This document shows positions 10,908 through 21,954 of a stretch of DNA of 64,000 bases, piece after piece. The translations under genes and the position numbers were made by a program. The notes beneath the pieces were generated by a model. That model saw only the letters and a program-made list of their open reading frames with translations, made no database searches and had not been told where the DNA came from. The number at the start of each line of letters is the position of its first letter. The stretch's first letter is position 1. The DNA is from Camellia lanceoleosa (Eukaryota > Streptophyta > Magnoliopsida > Ericales > Theaceae): NCBI GenBank assembly GCA_025200525.1, contig CM045770.1, positions 122,985,429-123,049,428 of the forward strand, written 5' to 3'.

Positions 10908-11746
10908 TTGGGTGTTGAGAGCGATGTGGTTCGAGTTGAGTTATTGAGGGTAGTTTATGAATACCCAAAGATTTTTCCCGAGGATCTCACTAGTTTACCA
11001 TCTCACCGTGAGATTGAATTCTCTATTGATTTAGTACTTGGCACAACACCAATCTTTATGGCACCATATAGATTCACACATGCTGAGTTTAGTGAGTTGA
11101 AGATTCAACTTTAGAAATTGCTAGATAAGGGCTTTATCGCCCTACTACTTTGCCTTGGGAAGCATTGACTCTCTTTGCCAAGAAGAAGGATGGTATGTTG
11201 CGACTTTGTACTGATTACCGGAAGTTAAATATGGTAACTGTTAAGAACAAGTATCCATTGCCTTGTATAGATGACTTCTTTGACTAGTTGAAGGGGTCTT
11301 GTTGCTTTTCTAAGATAAACTTGAGATCGGGTTATTACTAGTTGAGAGTAAAGGAGGAGGATATCCAGAATGTGACATTCTATACATGGTATGGCCATTA
11401 TGAGTTCCTGGTAATGCCTTTTGGATTAACCAACACACCAGCCTTGTTTATGGATTTGATACATCTGATCTTTCCTGAGTTCCTAGATTGTTTTGTAGTG
11501 GTCTTTTTGGATGACATTTTGATCTACTCACCCTCTAATGAGGAACATAAGGAACACTTGCGGATTGTACTTGAGTTTCTTAGAGCCCACAAATTGTACG
11601 CTAAGTTCGAGAAGTGTGAGTCATGGTTAGAAAAAGTGAAATTCTTAGGCCATGTAGTGTTCGAGGAAGGAGTGATTGTAGATTCCTTTAAGATTGAGGC
11701 AGTAAACCTAAGAGTGTCTTTGAGATCTAGAGTTTTTTGGGGTTAG
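10908..11746 (+). pseudogene. chromovirus reverse transcriptase
   Basis: Typical pre-RT text (YPKIFPEDLTSLPSHREIEFSI) starts at about 10956. RT motifs follow in changing frames: [11 protein letters not shown] (about 11197-11228), [11 protein letters not shown], the SGYYQLRV block with a stop, [20 protein letters not shown] and the catalytic FLDDILIYS (about 11506). Stops at 11113-11115 and a frame change before 11342 break it. Confidence 0.88.
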
Positions 11747-12290
11747 CAGGGTATTACTGTCATTTTGTAAAGGATTTCTCTAGATTGGCCTCACCGTTGA
11801 CTAGACTAACGAGGAAGGGAATTAAGTTTGTGTGGAATGAGACTTATGAGAAGTCATTTCAAGAACTTAAGGTTAGACTTACCATTGCTCCAGTGTTGAT
11901 TATTCCGGAGAGGGGTTGGGCTATTCAATGTATTGTGATGCGTCTCGAGATAGTTTGGGTTGCATCTTGATGAAAGAGGGGAATGTAGTAGCTTATGGCT
12001 GACGACAATTGAAAACAAACGAGAGAAACTGTCTTACTCATGACCTAGAGCTAGCAGCTGTGATCTTTGCCTTAAAAATTTGGAGACATTATCTGGACGG
12101 TGAGAGGTTTAAGGTATTCTCCGATCACAAAGAGTTTGAAGTATCTATTTTCATAGAAGGATTTGAATATGAGGCAAAGAATGTAGATGGAATTTATGGA
12201 GGATTACAACTTTAAGTTACACTATCATCCGGGTAAGGCCAATGTAGTGGCCGATGCCTTAAGTAGGAAATCCATTAGCAGTGTAGCTAG
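11737..12290 (+). pseudogene. chromovirus RNase H
   Basis: The segment begins [26 protein letters not shown], continues FVWNETYEKSFQELKVRL and the 'YCDASR' block around 11938 (in a shifted frame), then [25 protein letters not shown] and SDHKE near 12118. These are the standard gypsy connection and RNase H motifs. It ends with DALSRKS at about 12252. At least two frameshifts and a stop are present. Confidence 0.85.
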
Positions 12291-12429
12291 CATTACTATC
12301 CGAGAATGGGAGATGTTGGGCGCTATTGGCAAGTTTGACTTATATCTTGGCTAGTTTGTTAAATCGGTAGCTTTGTTTACTATAGTTGCACAACCTACAC
12401 TTGTAAGTCGAGTTATAGAAGCACAGTAG

Positions 12430-13500
12430 GGTGATCGAGAAGTAGAAACCCACTGAGAGAAGATATCTAGTGGGAAGGTAGAAAAGGGCTTGAACGTGTA
12501 TTCTGACTCGAGTGTTAGATACATTGACCATCTTTTCATGTCAGAGTCTTGTAGGGAGGAGGTACTCTAAGAGTTCCAACATTCGTGTCTTGCGGTACAT
12601 CTGGGAGGCACAAAGATATATCATGACTTAGTCGCCCATTTTGGTGGACGGGGATAAAGAGAGATGTAGCCTTATTTGTTTTGAGGTACCTTACTTGTCA
12701 ACAAGTGAAGGCTGAGCATCAGAGGCCAGCGGGTTTGTTACAACCCTTGCCTATAGCTGGGAGCATTTCACTATGGATTTTTTTATAGGTTTTTCGAGGA
12801 CTCGACGGGGTAACAATGTAGTGTGGGTGATAATTGATCGTTTAACTAAGTTAGTACACTTTATACCTATGTGCACGAGTGACTCAGTAGATTACCTTAC
12901 CGACTTTTATCTTAGGGACATGGTGAGATTTCACGGGGCCCCTGTGACTATTGTTTCAAATAGAGATTTGCATTTCACGACTCAGTTGTAATAGAGCCTA
13001 TAACATACCTTGGGCACTAGATTGACATTTAGTACCGCTTATCATCATTAAATTTATGGGCAGTTAGAGTGTACCATTCACATCCTAGAGGATATGCTTC
13101 GAGATTGTGTTCTTAACTATAAGGGGTCGTGCGATAGGCACTTTCCTTTAGTAGAGTTTGCTATAACAATAGCTTTCAGGCGAGTATTGGCATGGCATCA
13201 TTTGAGGCCTTGTATGGCCAACCATGTAGATCTTCTATGTGTTGGGCCAAGGTAGGTGACGCACCTATGTTAGGTCCTAAGTTAGTCCAGGAAACGATAA
13301 AGAAGATTATACTTTTCCATAAGAGGTTGGTTTCAGCTCAAAATCATTAGAAGAGTTATGCCAACCGTAGGAAAAGACCATTATCATTTGAGGTTGGAGA
13401 TCATGTCTTCTTGAAAATATCACCTAGACGGGGTTTGATGAGATTTGGCAAGAGTGGGAAGTTGTCTCCTAGATTTATTAGGCCTTTTGAGATCTTAGAG
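12430..13500 (+). pseudogene. chromovirus integrase
   Basis: The zinc-binding region is partly readable (GGTKIYHDL, then FWWTGIKRDVALFVLRYLTCQQVKAEHQRPAG, about 12606-12730). The core reads MDFFIGFSRTRRGNNVVWVIIDRLTKLVHFIP (12773-12868) and IVSNRDLHFTT, where the second catalytic Asp of the usual SDRD reads Asn. The catalytic Glu region is shifted out of frame near 13060. Stops are frequent. Confidence 0.85.
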
Positions 13501-13818
13501 CCCGTTGGGAAGGTAGCTTGTCATTTGGCCTAGCCGCCACAGCTTTCTAGAGTTTATGACGTGTTTCATATCTGTATGCTTCAGAAGTATGAGCCAGATT
13601 CGTCACATGTGTTCGATTGGACTAAGTTAGAGGCAGATGAGAATGCCTTAAATGAAGAGAGACCGTCTAGAGTTTTAGATATACGAGACCAAGTCTTGCG
13701 AGACAAGACAATTCCATTAGTAAAGGTGTTGTGGAGACACCATGGTGTTAAGAAGGTGATTTGGGAACATGAGATGGAAGTTCGTGAGAAGCATCCGGAC
13801 CTTTTCATTAATGTTTGA
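13501..13818 (+). pseudogene. integrase C-terminus with chromodomain-like tail
   Basis: Reads VYDVFHICMLQKYEPDSSHV, then RVLDIRDQVLRDKTIPLVKVLWRHHGVKKVIWEHEMEVREKHPDLFINV, ending in TGA at 13816-13818. The 'LVKVLW..H....WE.E...R..P.LF' pattern is the C-terminal chromodomain region of Tekay/Del chromoviruses, thought to guide integration to particular chromatin. This 85-codon end is the longest undamaged part of pol. Confidence 0.87.
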
Positions 13819-14017
13819 AAACTTTGTTATGTTGATTGAATGTAAAACAATGCTTATGTTTGGAAAAAGTGAATTGTATATTCAGTATTGAAAACCTTGT
13901 TTATTGTTCTTATGAGAATGAATAACCAGTGGATGGGTCATGGTTATGAGTTATTGTAATTAATTTAAATACAATGGTTATTGTGTTGACTTTAAAATTT
14001 CGGGGACGAAATTCCTT

Positions 14018-14029
14018 AAGGGGGGAGAT
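14018..14029 (+). other. polypurine tract of chromovirus
   Basis: AAGGGGGGAGAT immediately precedes the 3' LTR start TATAACG. Upstream TTCGGGGACGAAATTCC is the usual phrase before gypsy polypurine tracts in plants. Confidence 0.88.
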
Positions 14030-16075
14030 TATAACGATTCTGCTATGAACCCGACCCGTTCATTGTTTTAGGATCTAGGCTTTCTTGTCTTGATGGTTAT
14101 TCACGACTCCTTTCGTTTCATTCCTTGTTGAGTTTGGTTATTGGAGTGTGTTGGTTGTGTTTGAAACAGATTGGGAGTTAGTTTTTCAAAACTGTTGTTG
14201 TCCAGATTTTGGCTCTTCGCTCGAGTGAATTTTCTTGCTCTCGAGCGAACTTTGAGAATTTCTAGTATTTTTACAGGTTTGCAAAACTACTGGGAGTATG
14301 GAATTCTTCACTCAAGTGGTGTTTCTTGCGCTCCAGCGATCTTGGCTCAAGCGGTCTTTCTTGTGCTTGAGCAGTATTTTGGAACTCTCAATACTTTTAT
14401 AGGCCTACAAAAGTACTTGGATGGTGGTTTTCTTCGCTTGAGCAGCCTCGTTTTTTGTGTTTGGTCACTCGAGCGACCATTCCTGCGCTCGAGCGGTCTA
14501 CACGTATATCAGTTTTGAAAAGTCACTTTTTGAGCCACTTTTTCACATCTCTCTCTCTGAACACTCCAGAATCTCAAATCTACACACTCTTTCTCTGTAG
14601 TTCTTGAATATTTGACCTAAATACTCTTGATCCGTACATTTCCTCACCCTAGTCCCTTTGATAAAAAGGTAGAGCACATCGAGGGCTTTGTTTTAATCAG
14701 AGAAGTTCGCGTTTTCGGTACCGTCAAGTTCTACCCATCTTTTCTTTGTGTCTTCTTCTTCTTTAAGGTTTTTATGATTTTTAATTTAGTTATTTGTCTT
14801 TTAAAAAGGATATTGTGATTTGGGGATTTTTGATAAAAATCTAGGATTTTAGTTTGAAATCAAAAGAGGGGTTTTCAAAATGGGTTCTTGAACATGTATA
14901 TGAGATTGTAGATATGGTTGTGTTGTGATAAATGTTGGATTTTCATCATTGAAATTGATTTTCAAAGAAAGGAAATTTTGCCCTAAAACGTGATATTGGA
15001 TTTTGTAAAGAGAAAATGGAATTGATGTTAGTTTTATGAAATTGGAAAGATGATGATGGTAGTGATGGAGTTAGATATAAATTATCACTCCTATTTGGAA
15101 ATATTAGAAAGTATATATGTATTGAAAACTAATTATCTGTTTAGAGATATTTGTTTTGGGTTATCGGTGGAGGATAGCTATGATTGTTGTAGAAATTGCA
15201 TGAGAATTAGGTGAATTGAAACTAATTTCTCATCCATGTGCATTGAATATTGTAACATATTTAATACATTGAAAATGTTTATTGTTTTGAGAAAAATAGG
15301 TGAATATCTTGGTGAATCTGGGTAGAAAGTGTAGTTGTGTTATTAAGTTGACCTATGTGTCCATGGTGAAAGTCCAGAAACCCACACAGATAGGTGCCGA
15401 GCCTTCCAATTAGTACTAGTAAAAATGACAATTGGTAGTGTTTGTAGCCTACTTGTAGACACATCCTAGAGATGTTCAGTGTTGTATCCACTGTCCTATT
15501 TTCTATTGTGAAGAAAGTGATTTTATGAATTGTGATATAACCTGGCATTATATGGTTTTTGGAAAGAGATGTAAAATGTTTTTGGCATGAGCATTGCATA
15601 TGCATTCACCTTATAATTCTGTCAAGATTCATACACTGCGTTAGAGTATCTTTACTGAGCCTTGGCTCACCCTATATGGAAAACCATTTTCAGGTTCTGA
15701 TGATATACCTCCACTAAGGCTGTAGCTTGGAAGGACTTTGAGTTGAAAGCTTCTTGTTTTGTTTTTGTTGTATTTATGTTGTACAAGCTTAGGCCTTTAT
15801 TTGTATTGAGTTTCAAACTCACTTTTGTTGTAAGCAAGTACCGTCTTGGAAAGTTGTAGCCGCTAGGGCAATTATATATATGTTTAACTTTTATTTCATA
15901 TCTTTTGTTTATAACATATGTTATAAATTTAGGATTAGGACTTATGAATGTATAAATGCATGTGTTACTCTTTTGTACACTTGAAGTATATAAATGAAAG
16001 GATATTGTATTCGGAAATGTATTGTTATTTAATAACTATCTGGGGATAAATATTGGTCATTATTTTGGAGTTACA
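14030..16075 (+). repeat. 3' LTR of chromovirus (2046 bp)
   Basis: It has the same start (TATAACGATTCTG) and an equivalent end (GGAGTTACA) to the 5' LTR, followed by the target duplication TAATT. Internal modules match the 5' LTR at the same relative positions: palindrome array 14219-14495, TATATC 14505, GTGAAAGTCC module 15350-15410 and the GCTCACCC...TTTTCAGGT module near 15665-15696. Confidence 0.92.
14219..14509 (+). promoter_or_regulatory. U3 palindrome array and TATA of 3' LTR
   Basis: Copies include CGCTCGAGTG (14219-14228), CTCTCGAGCG (about 14238), GGTCACTCGAGCGACC (14463-14478) and a perfect CGCTCGAGCG (14486-14495), with decayed copies such as CACTCAAGTG and TGCTTGAGCA between. 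TATATC begins at 14505, ten bases after the last palindrome. Confidence 0.65.
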
Positions 16076-16352
16076 TAATTTAACCACAAAAATTATAATT
16101 TTCTTTTGATATGCCTTTTATAAGAGTTTTAATCACTAGTTTTGTCAATTGGTTAATCATAAAATTCTTATTTATTAAGAGATAGAGGGGAGAGTATTTT
16201 ATTTATTAATTTTTACTTAATTAATAAGGGCATTGTAGTAACTTAATTTTTGATGATGTCAACTGACAGGGGGTGTAACTGATATTCTAAAGAATAATGA
16301 GAGTGACAGTGTAATTTCAAAAGAATAAAAGGGGTGTCAGTGTAATTTATCC

Positions 16353-16907
16353 ATTAAAATATTATTATAACTATTAAAAATGAACCATAAATATTAGAGA
16401 CTTCCGCTTGGATTTTAGTGATTGGTTGTTAGTCTATGTTGATTTTCTAATTATTGTTTAGGTAGTCGTTTGTTTGATGTAATATTTTTCATATTTATTG
16501 GTGGAGGATTCTTTCTTGTCCATAATTTAGACTAGAGATGGGTTCAGTTTCGATGATCTGAATGTTTTATTTTATCGCATATTTTGTGTATTTTATTCAC
16601 AAAAAAGATTGAATCTATTTGATAGTCGTAATATATTCAATTTATTATGTTTGTCACAAAAAAAGGGGACTACAATTTTATTTTTAAAAATAAATCATTG
16701 ATTTTTTGGAGAGACAAATGCAATAAATTAAATAAGTTACGATTCAATGGACTTAATCATGCTTCTTAGATAGTCATTAACAAGATTATTGTACTATTAT
16801 CCACTCTTCCATTTTACTTTGAAAAGTATAGTTTTTGTTTTTATAGATTAAATTTCATATTTTGTGTTTTGCACAAAAATTAGCCACAATACAATTTGTA
16901 ATAACCA
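16353..16907. other. AT-rich spacer, nothing recognised
   Basis: AT-rich DNA right of the Mutator-like element, with short A/T homopolymers. No coding potential or repeat boundary is visible. Confidence 0.5.
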
Positions 16908-17111
16908 TTAAGGCTCCGTCTGTTTGGAGGTAATATTTTCCTCAAAAATATTTTACTGATTTTCTATTATTTGGTTGAACGAAAAATAAGTAAACTATTT
17001 TTTAATAAAAAATAATTTTTCTGAAACAGCCAAAATTGACTTGTATTCTAAAATTCAGTAAGTCATTTTTGCTAAGCTTTGGGTGAGCTTGCTGTGAATG
17101 CGGCTCATTAA

Positions 17112-18010
17112 ATAGGCCTGTTTGGTAGAGTTTATAAGCTGTTTATTTTAATTTTTAGCTTAATTTAAGCTAAAATGTTGTGTTTGGTGCAGTTTAAATT
17201 AATCAATTTATAGCTTAAATTAAGCTATTTCTCAGCTTATCTCAAAAGCTAGTCAGGGAGTGCTTAAATATTCGACTTAAGCACGCAATTGGTGTGGGGG
17301 GCTAAAATTACTTAAATGCCCTCATCAATACCCAAATTTGAATATTAATATTTCTGAAGAAAAAGAAAAAAAATCAATATTAATTAAAAAATAAATATTA
17401 ATTGGTATTAATTATTAATAAATTCATATTTAATAATTTTATATTAATTAAAAAATAAAAAAATTGTATATTTCTGAAGAAAAAGAAACAAATCAATATT
17501 AATTAATAAATCAATATTAATTGGTATTAATTATTAATATTGTATACTTTTGTAATGAATTAATTATTAATTGATACTAATTAATAACAATTGTTGATTA
17601 TTAATATTAATTGATACTAATAAAAATTAATTATTAATATTAATTTATACCAATTAATAATTTTAGTATTAATTGAGGCTAATTAAGCCATTAATTGATA
17701 CTAATTAATAATTTTAGTATTAATTGATACTAATTAATTTATAATGGAAAAAATTGTAACAATAATACTTCCATTACATTTTTTTATCAAATGTATCAAA
17801 TTTTATATTAATTAATACTAATTACAATAACTTTTATTAATGAAATAATTTTTTTAAATTAAAACTGAAAAAAATGACAAAATAATTATTTTTATATTAT
17901 ATAAGGGTAGAAAAGACAATTATACAATAAAAAATTATTTTACAGCTTATTAACCAAATACTACTCAGCTGCTTAAATCCATAATTCTACAGTTGCACCA
18001 AACAGATTAA
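17112..18010. mobile_element. inner AT-rich MITE-like element
   Basis: Left part TAAATAGGCCTGTTTGGTAGAG...TTATAAGCTGT; right part, in reverse complement, TTAATCTGTTTGGTGCAACT and later TTAATAAGCTGT. The paired CTGTTTGGT and ATAAGCTGT blocks suggest a degenerate TIR element nested in the surrounding one. The exact ends are uncertain. Confidence 0.4.
17340..17760. repeat. degenerate ATTAATTGATACTAATTAAT tandem repeat
   Basis: More than a dozen variants of the phrase ATTAATTGATACTAATTAA, many self-complementary, fill this stretch; a 24-base AAGAAAAAGAAA-containing phrase also recurs (17352, 17470). AT content is extreme. Confidence 0.6.
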
Positions 18011-18746
18011 TAGCTTATGTTCACAATTATAAGTCATAATCTGTTAAGGTATAATCTATAATCACTTTTCTACAGTTCTAACAAATTGGACCAATGTCTG
18101 TTCCCAGGAAGCGGTTGGTAGAGAGTGAGATGAGTTTATGAAAATATTTTTCAAATGTAACCAAACACTAAAAAATATAAAAAACAAAAAACTGTTTTTG
18201 TGCAAAATCTTTTCATATAAAAATATTTTTTAGAGTAAAATATTTTACTCCAAAAGAAACGGAGCTTAGATAATAAAATTTGGAATGTAATTGTAATCAG
18301 TTTCTTTTATTTTACAAATATTAATTAATGGTTGCTTTATAGTTTTCCATTTATGTTTACAAATAATTTGAAGAAAAAAAAAAAAAAAACCTTGTTTTGC
18401 TGTATATTTTTATTTTCAAAATATTGTAAGAAATTTATAAATTCAGGAGAAATTTAAAATAAATAAATAAATAAATAAAATTTGACCTTTGTAACAAAAT
18501 CAACCATGAGTTTTTTATTTTATTAATTTAAACTCTATTTTTTTTTTCAATTTAAACTATTAGTCTATTTTTGTTAAGTAAAATCAATTAAAAAAATTGT
18601 ATTTTAGTCATTAAATTCAGTGTATATAAAATGTTAAAAATACCATTTTTCCTTATGTTTAATAATAAAAATATCATTTTTTTTTTCTTAGTTTTACTTT
18701 ATAAAAATAGGCAAATGGTTTAAATTGAAAACAAATTAAAAGTTTA

Positions 18747-18921
18747 GGGGTGGTTTGGGATGATCTAAATAAGTGCACTTTTTAACTTTTTATTAAATAT
18801 GAGTTGAGTATGAATTGGATTTGAAGTAATGTGGTAGAGAGGTGATATGACTTAAATAAGAATATGTGACTTAAATTGGATAGTGACTTTTTGACTTTTT
18901 TGGGTTATGACAAACAAGGCC
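18747..18921 (+). mobile_element. Tourist-like MITE, copy 2
   Basis: A 175-bp element from GGGGTGGTTTGGGATGA to AACAAGGC(C), flanked by TTA on both sides (18744-18746, 18922-18924). It is the same family as the copies at 5352 and 28369. Confidence 0.75.
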
Positions 18922-18924
18922 TTA

Positions 18925-19366
18925 GTATTTAAATTGATAAAATTAAAAAATTCAGAATTTATTTGGTTGCAAGGGTCAAATTTGGTTTTTTTTTTTTTTT
19001 TTTTCTTTTGTTGTTGTAATTTTCTAAAATTTGTTAAATCTATGTTAAAAAAAGTATTTTACTTGTTTTGAAAATAAGTTTTAATTCTTCTCTCTTTCTC
19101 CTACCCCTCTAAGCCACCCCCCACCACTAAGGGTACCATGGATCGGTTCGAATTGGGTCGGGTGTTTTCCATTCACCATCCATCTCTAATTAGGTGAATT
19201 AGAAAAATCCATTTGTATCTATCAGCTTAGTTAGCATATGCGAATTGAGGGACCATGCAGGTTAGTGAGTAGATATAAATTGATTTGGCAGTTTGGGCTT
19301 TATTGTTTTAAAAAAAAAAAAACTATTTTAGAATTTTTTTTTACTGTTTTGAACCATATTTGAGTC
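18925..19366. other. AT-rich spacer with homopolymer tracts
   Basis: Contains T18 near 18987, A13 near 19310 and one GC-richer phrase (19133-19190, GGATCGGTTCGAATTGGGTCGGGTG) that resembles terminal text of hAT-type elements. No gene. Confidence 0.4.
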
Positions 19367-19528
19367 TAATTTTTTTTGGGAAATTGACTAGCAAATTCCG
19401 TTTTGTAGACTTGTAATCCATAAAGTCCTAAATATTTTTTTCGTGACTGAGTGGTCCCTTAAATAGTTTGTTGACTTTTTTTTCATTGTTTGTACAGTTG
19501 GGGAACAGGTGGTGTGGTTATGTGTGGA

Positions 19529-20205
19529 GAAGGTGGTGAGGTATTTGTGTGTCACGTTATTCAAAAAAGCACACTAGTAACTTTTTAAAGTTTGGTTGTT
19601 TTTAACATACAGAGTGTGGAGCATGAATTTCTTACTAATTGTTTTTTGGCACGTGACATGAAGATACGTAGTAATTCAATCAAATTGAGTCAACCACGTT
19701 GTAGTGTCGCATGTCACGTTTAGAAAAAGTATACTGAAGAGTTTTTATATATAGGGAAGGTGGTGGGGTGTTTGAGTGTCACGTTGTTCGAAAAGTGCAC
19801 TAGTAACTTTTAAAGTTTGGTTGTTTTTAACACGCGCAATATGGGATGTGAATTCCTTACTATTGTTTTTTGGCGAGTGACCTGAAGATACGCAGTAATT
19901 TAATCAAATTGGATCCGACACGTTGGAGTGTCACATGTCACGTTTAGAAATAGTACACTAACGAGTTTTTATATATAGGAAAGGTGGTGGGGTGTTTGTG
20001 TCACGTTGTTCGAAAAGCACACTAGTAGCTTTTTAAAGTTTGGTTGTTCTTAATACGCACAGTGTTGGACGTGAATTTCTACTAATTGTTTTTTGGCACG
20101 TGACATAAAGACACGCAGTAATTCAATCAAATTGGATCCACCACATTAGAGTGTCACATGTCACGTTTAAGAAAAGTATACTAAGGAGTTTTTAACTTTT
20201 TTAGA
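19529..20205. repeat. about 227-bp tandem repeat, three copies
   Basis: Units start at GAAGGTGGTGAGG (19529), GAAGGTGGTGGGG (19756) and AAAGGTGGTGGGG (about 19980). Each contains TGTCACGTT, GTTTGGTTGTT, GTTTTTTGGC, CAATCAAATTG and GAGTTTTTATATATAGG in the same order. Confidence 0.85.
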
Positions 20206-20430
20206 GTGTCACAACATACCCGCCACATTGTCACATTTGAAAAAGGTATACTAAGGAGTTTTTATTTTTTTTGGAGTGTTACATCATATCTGCCACGTTG
20301 TCACATTTGAAAAAGGTACACTAAGGATGAGTAAAAATTTTAGAGTGTCATATCATACCTGTTACGTTGTTCTGCCGTTGGAGTGTCACATTAATACCTG
20401 CCACATTAGAGTATCACACCATACTTGTCA
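20206..20430. repeat. short repeats derived from the 227-bp unit
   Basis: A series of AGAGTGTCACA...ACATACCTGCCAC units of roughly 28-70 bp (starts near 20203, 20273, 20341, 20379, 20410) that share GAGTGTCAC and GTCACATTTGAAAAAGGTA with the larger repeat. Rightward the units become shorter. Confidence 0.65.
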
Positions 20431-21351
20431 CACATTCCAAAAAAACAAAAAAACAAAAACAAACTTTCCCAATTAACTTGTGAGGGTATATCTGTCTAAC
20501 CTATACCCATCCATGCTTGAAAAATGACTTAATGGTCACACACTACACCTAATAAGGACTTCCCAATCAACCATTTAAAAAGTGGGACCAAATGATACAG
20601 AAGTTCTCAAAATAAGACTTTCCAATAAATTTCCTAATTTTTTATTTTATTTTATTTTATATATTCTTCATTTTTATAATTAAAATAAACGTCAAACTTT
20701 CATATTTCATAAATAACCAATAGGGAGAAGAATTACACAAACCATTCCTGTGTCATTTTGATCATTGAACTTTCAATTATGATATATTTGACCTTAAATT
20801 TTGAATCTCATTTTAAATAAGGACGTTACTCCATTTCAAGGGTAAAATTGTCAATTTGATAAAATATAAACTAGTTTGACAAAAACAAATGTCAAAAAAT
20901 TATTTTTGAATGTTTAAAAATTATTTTTACCCACCAAAGATAAAATTATATAAAAATGATAAATCTTTTATATTTTTATTTTTTTACCAAATCAATTTTT
21001 AGTATGTGTTTGGATTATGATAACGTAATGGATGGTTGTTTTTAGGATTAATTACCTAACAGTCCTATTTACATATTTTGTGATAGCCTAGGTCCTGTCA
21101 TAAAGTTTTTGAACCAATAAAGTCTCATTTACATGTAAAAAGATGTTTTTCTCTTTAATCCCAAAATTGATAATGTTCTCAATTTCAAAACTGAGAATAT
21201 TCTCAATTTATAATTATCAAAACTAAGAAATTTCTCAATTTTTTTTCTAGTATGAACTGAAAATATTATCAAAACTATCAAAACTAAGAAATTTGTAATT
21301 ATCAATTTTGAAAATTGAAAATATTATAAACTGAGAAGGTTCTCAATTTCA

Positions 21352-21356
<5 letters not shown>

Positions 21357-21391
<35 letters not shown>
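21357..21391. repeat. (CT)n microsatellite
   Basis: An uninterrupted CT run of about 34 bases. A second GA run (21606-21621) directly precedes the ATG of the TRAPPC13-like fragment, as in a 5' UTR. Confidence 0.9.
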
Positions 21392-21393
<2 letters not shown>

Positions 21394-21621
21394 ATGGCAG
21401 TGGCATCTATGTTGGTTTCATCTATAATCCACAGGAGCAATGTTCCATCCAAAAAATTAAAATTATTTTTAAATCAAACCAAACTAGGCTAATTTGGAAA
21501 TTCTTGAAACCCCAATTAATGTCTATGTGAAAACAATGAGAGAGAGAAAGAGCCCTCTGTATGTGTAGCTTCAATTCAATTCAATTCAAACAGCATTCGA
21601 AGCAAAGAGAGAGAGAGAGAG

Positions 21622-21954
21622 ATGAGCAGTACGCAGGTGGCGCACTCATTGGCCTTCAGGGTAATGAGGCTATGGAGAACGTCATTTCACATGGAAACAC
21701 CTCTCCGTTTCGACCCCTGTGATCTGATCCGCAACGAAGACCTCTTCGACAACCCCGTGGCGACGTCTCACTTCCCTAGGCTCCTCTCAAAGCACTCCCC
21801 CAAATCCAACGACTCCGATCTCTCCTGCCGCTCTCGATTCCTCCTCTACGACCCCTCCGACGCCCTCGTCCTCCCCCAGGCCTTTGGTGCCATCTATCTG
21901 GGACTTGTGTCGAGGAAAGGAAAGGGAATGGTAAATTGGTCTATTAAAAATTAA
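21622..21954 (+). pseudogene. TRAPPC13-like first-exon fragment
   Basis: The 110-codon frame starts MSSTQVAHSLAFRVMRLWR and continues through PLRFDP, DLFDNPVA, SDLSCRSRFLLYDPSDA and LVLPQAFGAIYLG. I recognise this as the N-terminus of the plant trafficking protein particle complex subunit 13 family (DUF974; Arabidopsis At2g47960), a TRAPP tether component acting at the Golgi. Likeness stops after YLG (about base 21903); the last codons and stop are unrelated DNA, so only an N-terminal piece is present. A few residues are missing between PSDA and LVLPQ compared with the family. GC content is far higher than the surroundings, and the fragment sits inside inverted-repeat elements, so capture by a transposon is likely. 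The match is from memory. Confidence 0.72.

Larger units (their letters stand above)
6688..16075 (+). mobile_element. complete, dead Ty3/gypsy chromovirus (Tekay-like)
   Basis: Both LTRs (6688-8728 and 14030-16075), a tRNA-Met-type primer-binding site, gag, protease, RT, RNase H, integrase, C-terminal chromodomain region and polypurine tract are in order. A perfect 5-bp target duplication TAATT flanks it (6683-6687, 16076-16080). RT before integrase plus a C-terminal chromodomain defines chromoviruses; the gag wording and the 'WEHEMEVREKHPDLF' tail resemble the Tekay/Del clade. The LTRs differ at roughly one base in ten in stretches aligned by eye, so the insertion is old. All coding parts have many stops and frameshifts. 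Confidence 0.93.
6029..16352. mobile_element. Mutator-like TIR element split by a gypsy element
   Basis: The left end begins GGTAAATTACATTGACACC (6029) and the right end is its near reverse complement, read back from 16352 as GGATAAATTACACTGACACC. Pairing continues inward for roughly 110 bp (left to about 6165, right from about 16250; GTCAATTGAC against GTCAGTTGAC). Without the inserted chromovirus the element is about 0.93 kb and non-coding, so it is non-autonomous. Long TIRs of this wording are typical of plant Mutator-like elements. I could not resolve a clean 9-bp target duplication (ATAAAACAA against ATTAAAATA at best). Confidence 0.65.
16911..18265. mobile_element. MITE with TIRs, split by a second element
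   Basis: Left end AGGCTCCGTCTGTTTGGAGG and right end, read in reverse complement, GCTCCGTTTCTTTTGGAG; inward AATATTTT and AAAATATTTT also pair. TTA lies at both outer edges (16908-16910, 18266-18268). GGCTCCGTTTGG-like termini with TTA suggest PIF/Harbinger. The interior is taken up by the element at 17112-18010. Confidence 0.55.
19376..20634. mobile_element. Mutator-like TIR element carrying tandem repeats
   Basis: Left end TTGGGAAATTGACTAGCAAA and right end, in reverse complement, GGAAATTTATTGGAAAGTC; inward GACTTGTAATCCATAAAGTCCTA and GAGTGGTCCC pair with GAACTTCTGTATCATTTGGTCCC. Flanking TAATTTTTT occurs on both sides (19367-19375, 20635-20643), a possible 9-bp target duplication, although low complexity. 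The interior is filled with two kinds of tandem repeat and no ORF. Confidence 0.6.

Noticed and set aside
19529..20430. Possible CRISPR-like array
   Set aside because: Plant context, long 227-bp units without unique spacers; it is an ordinary tandem repeat.
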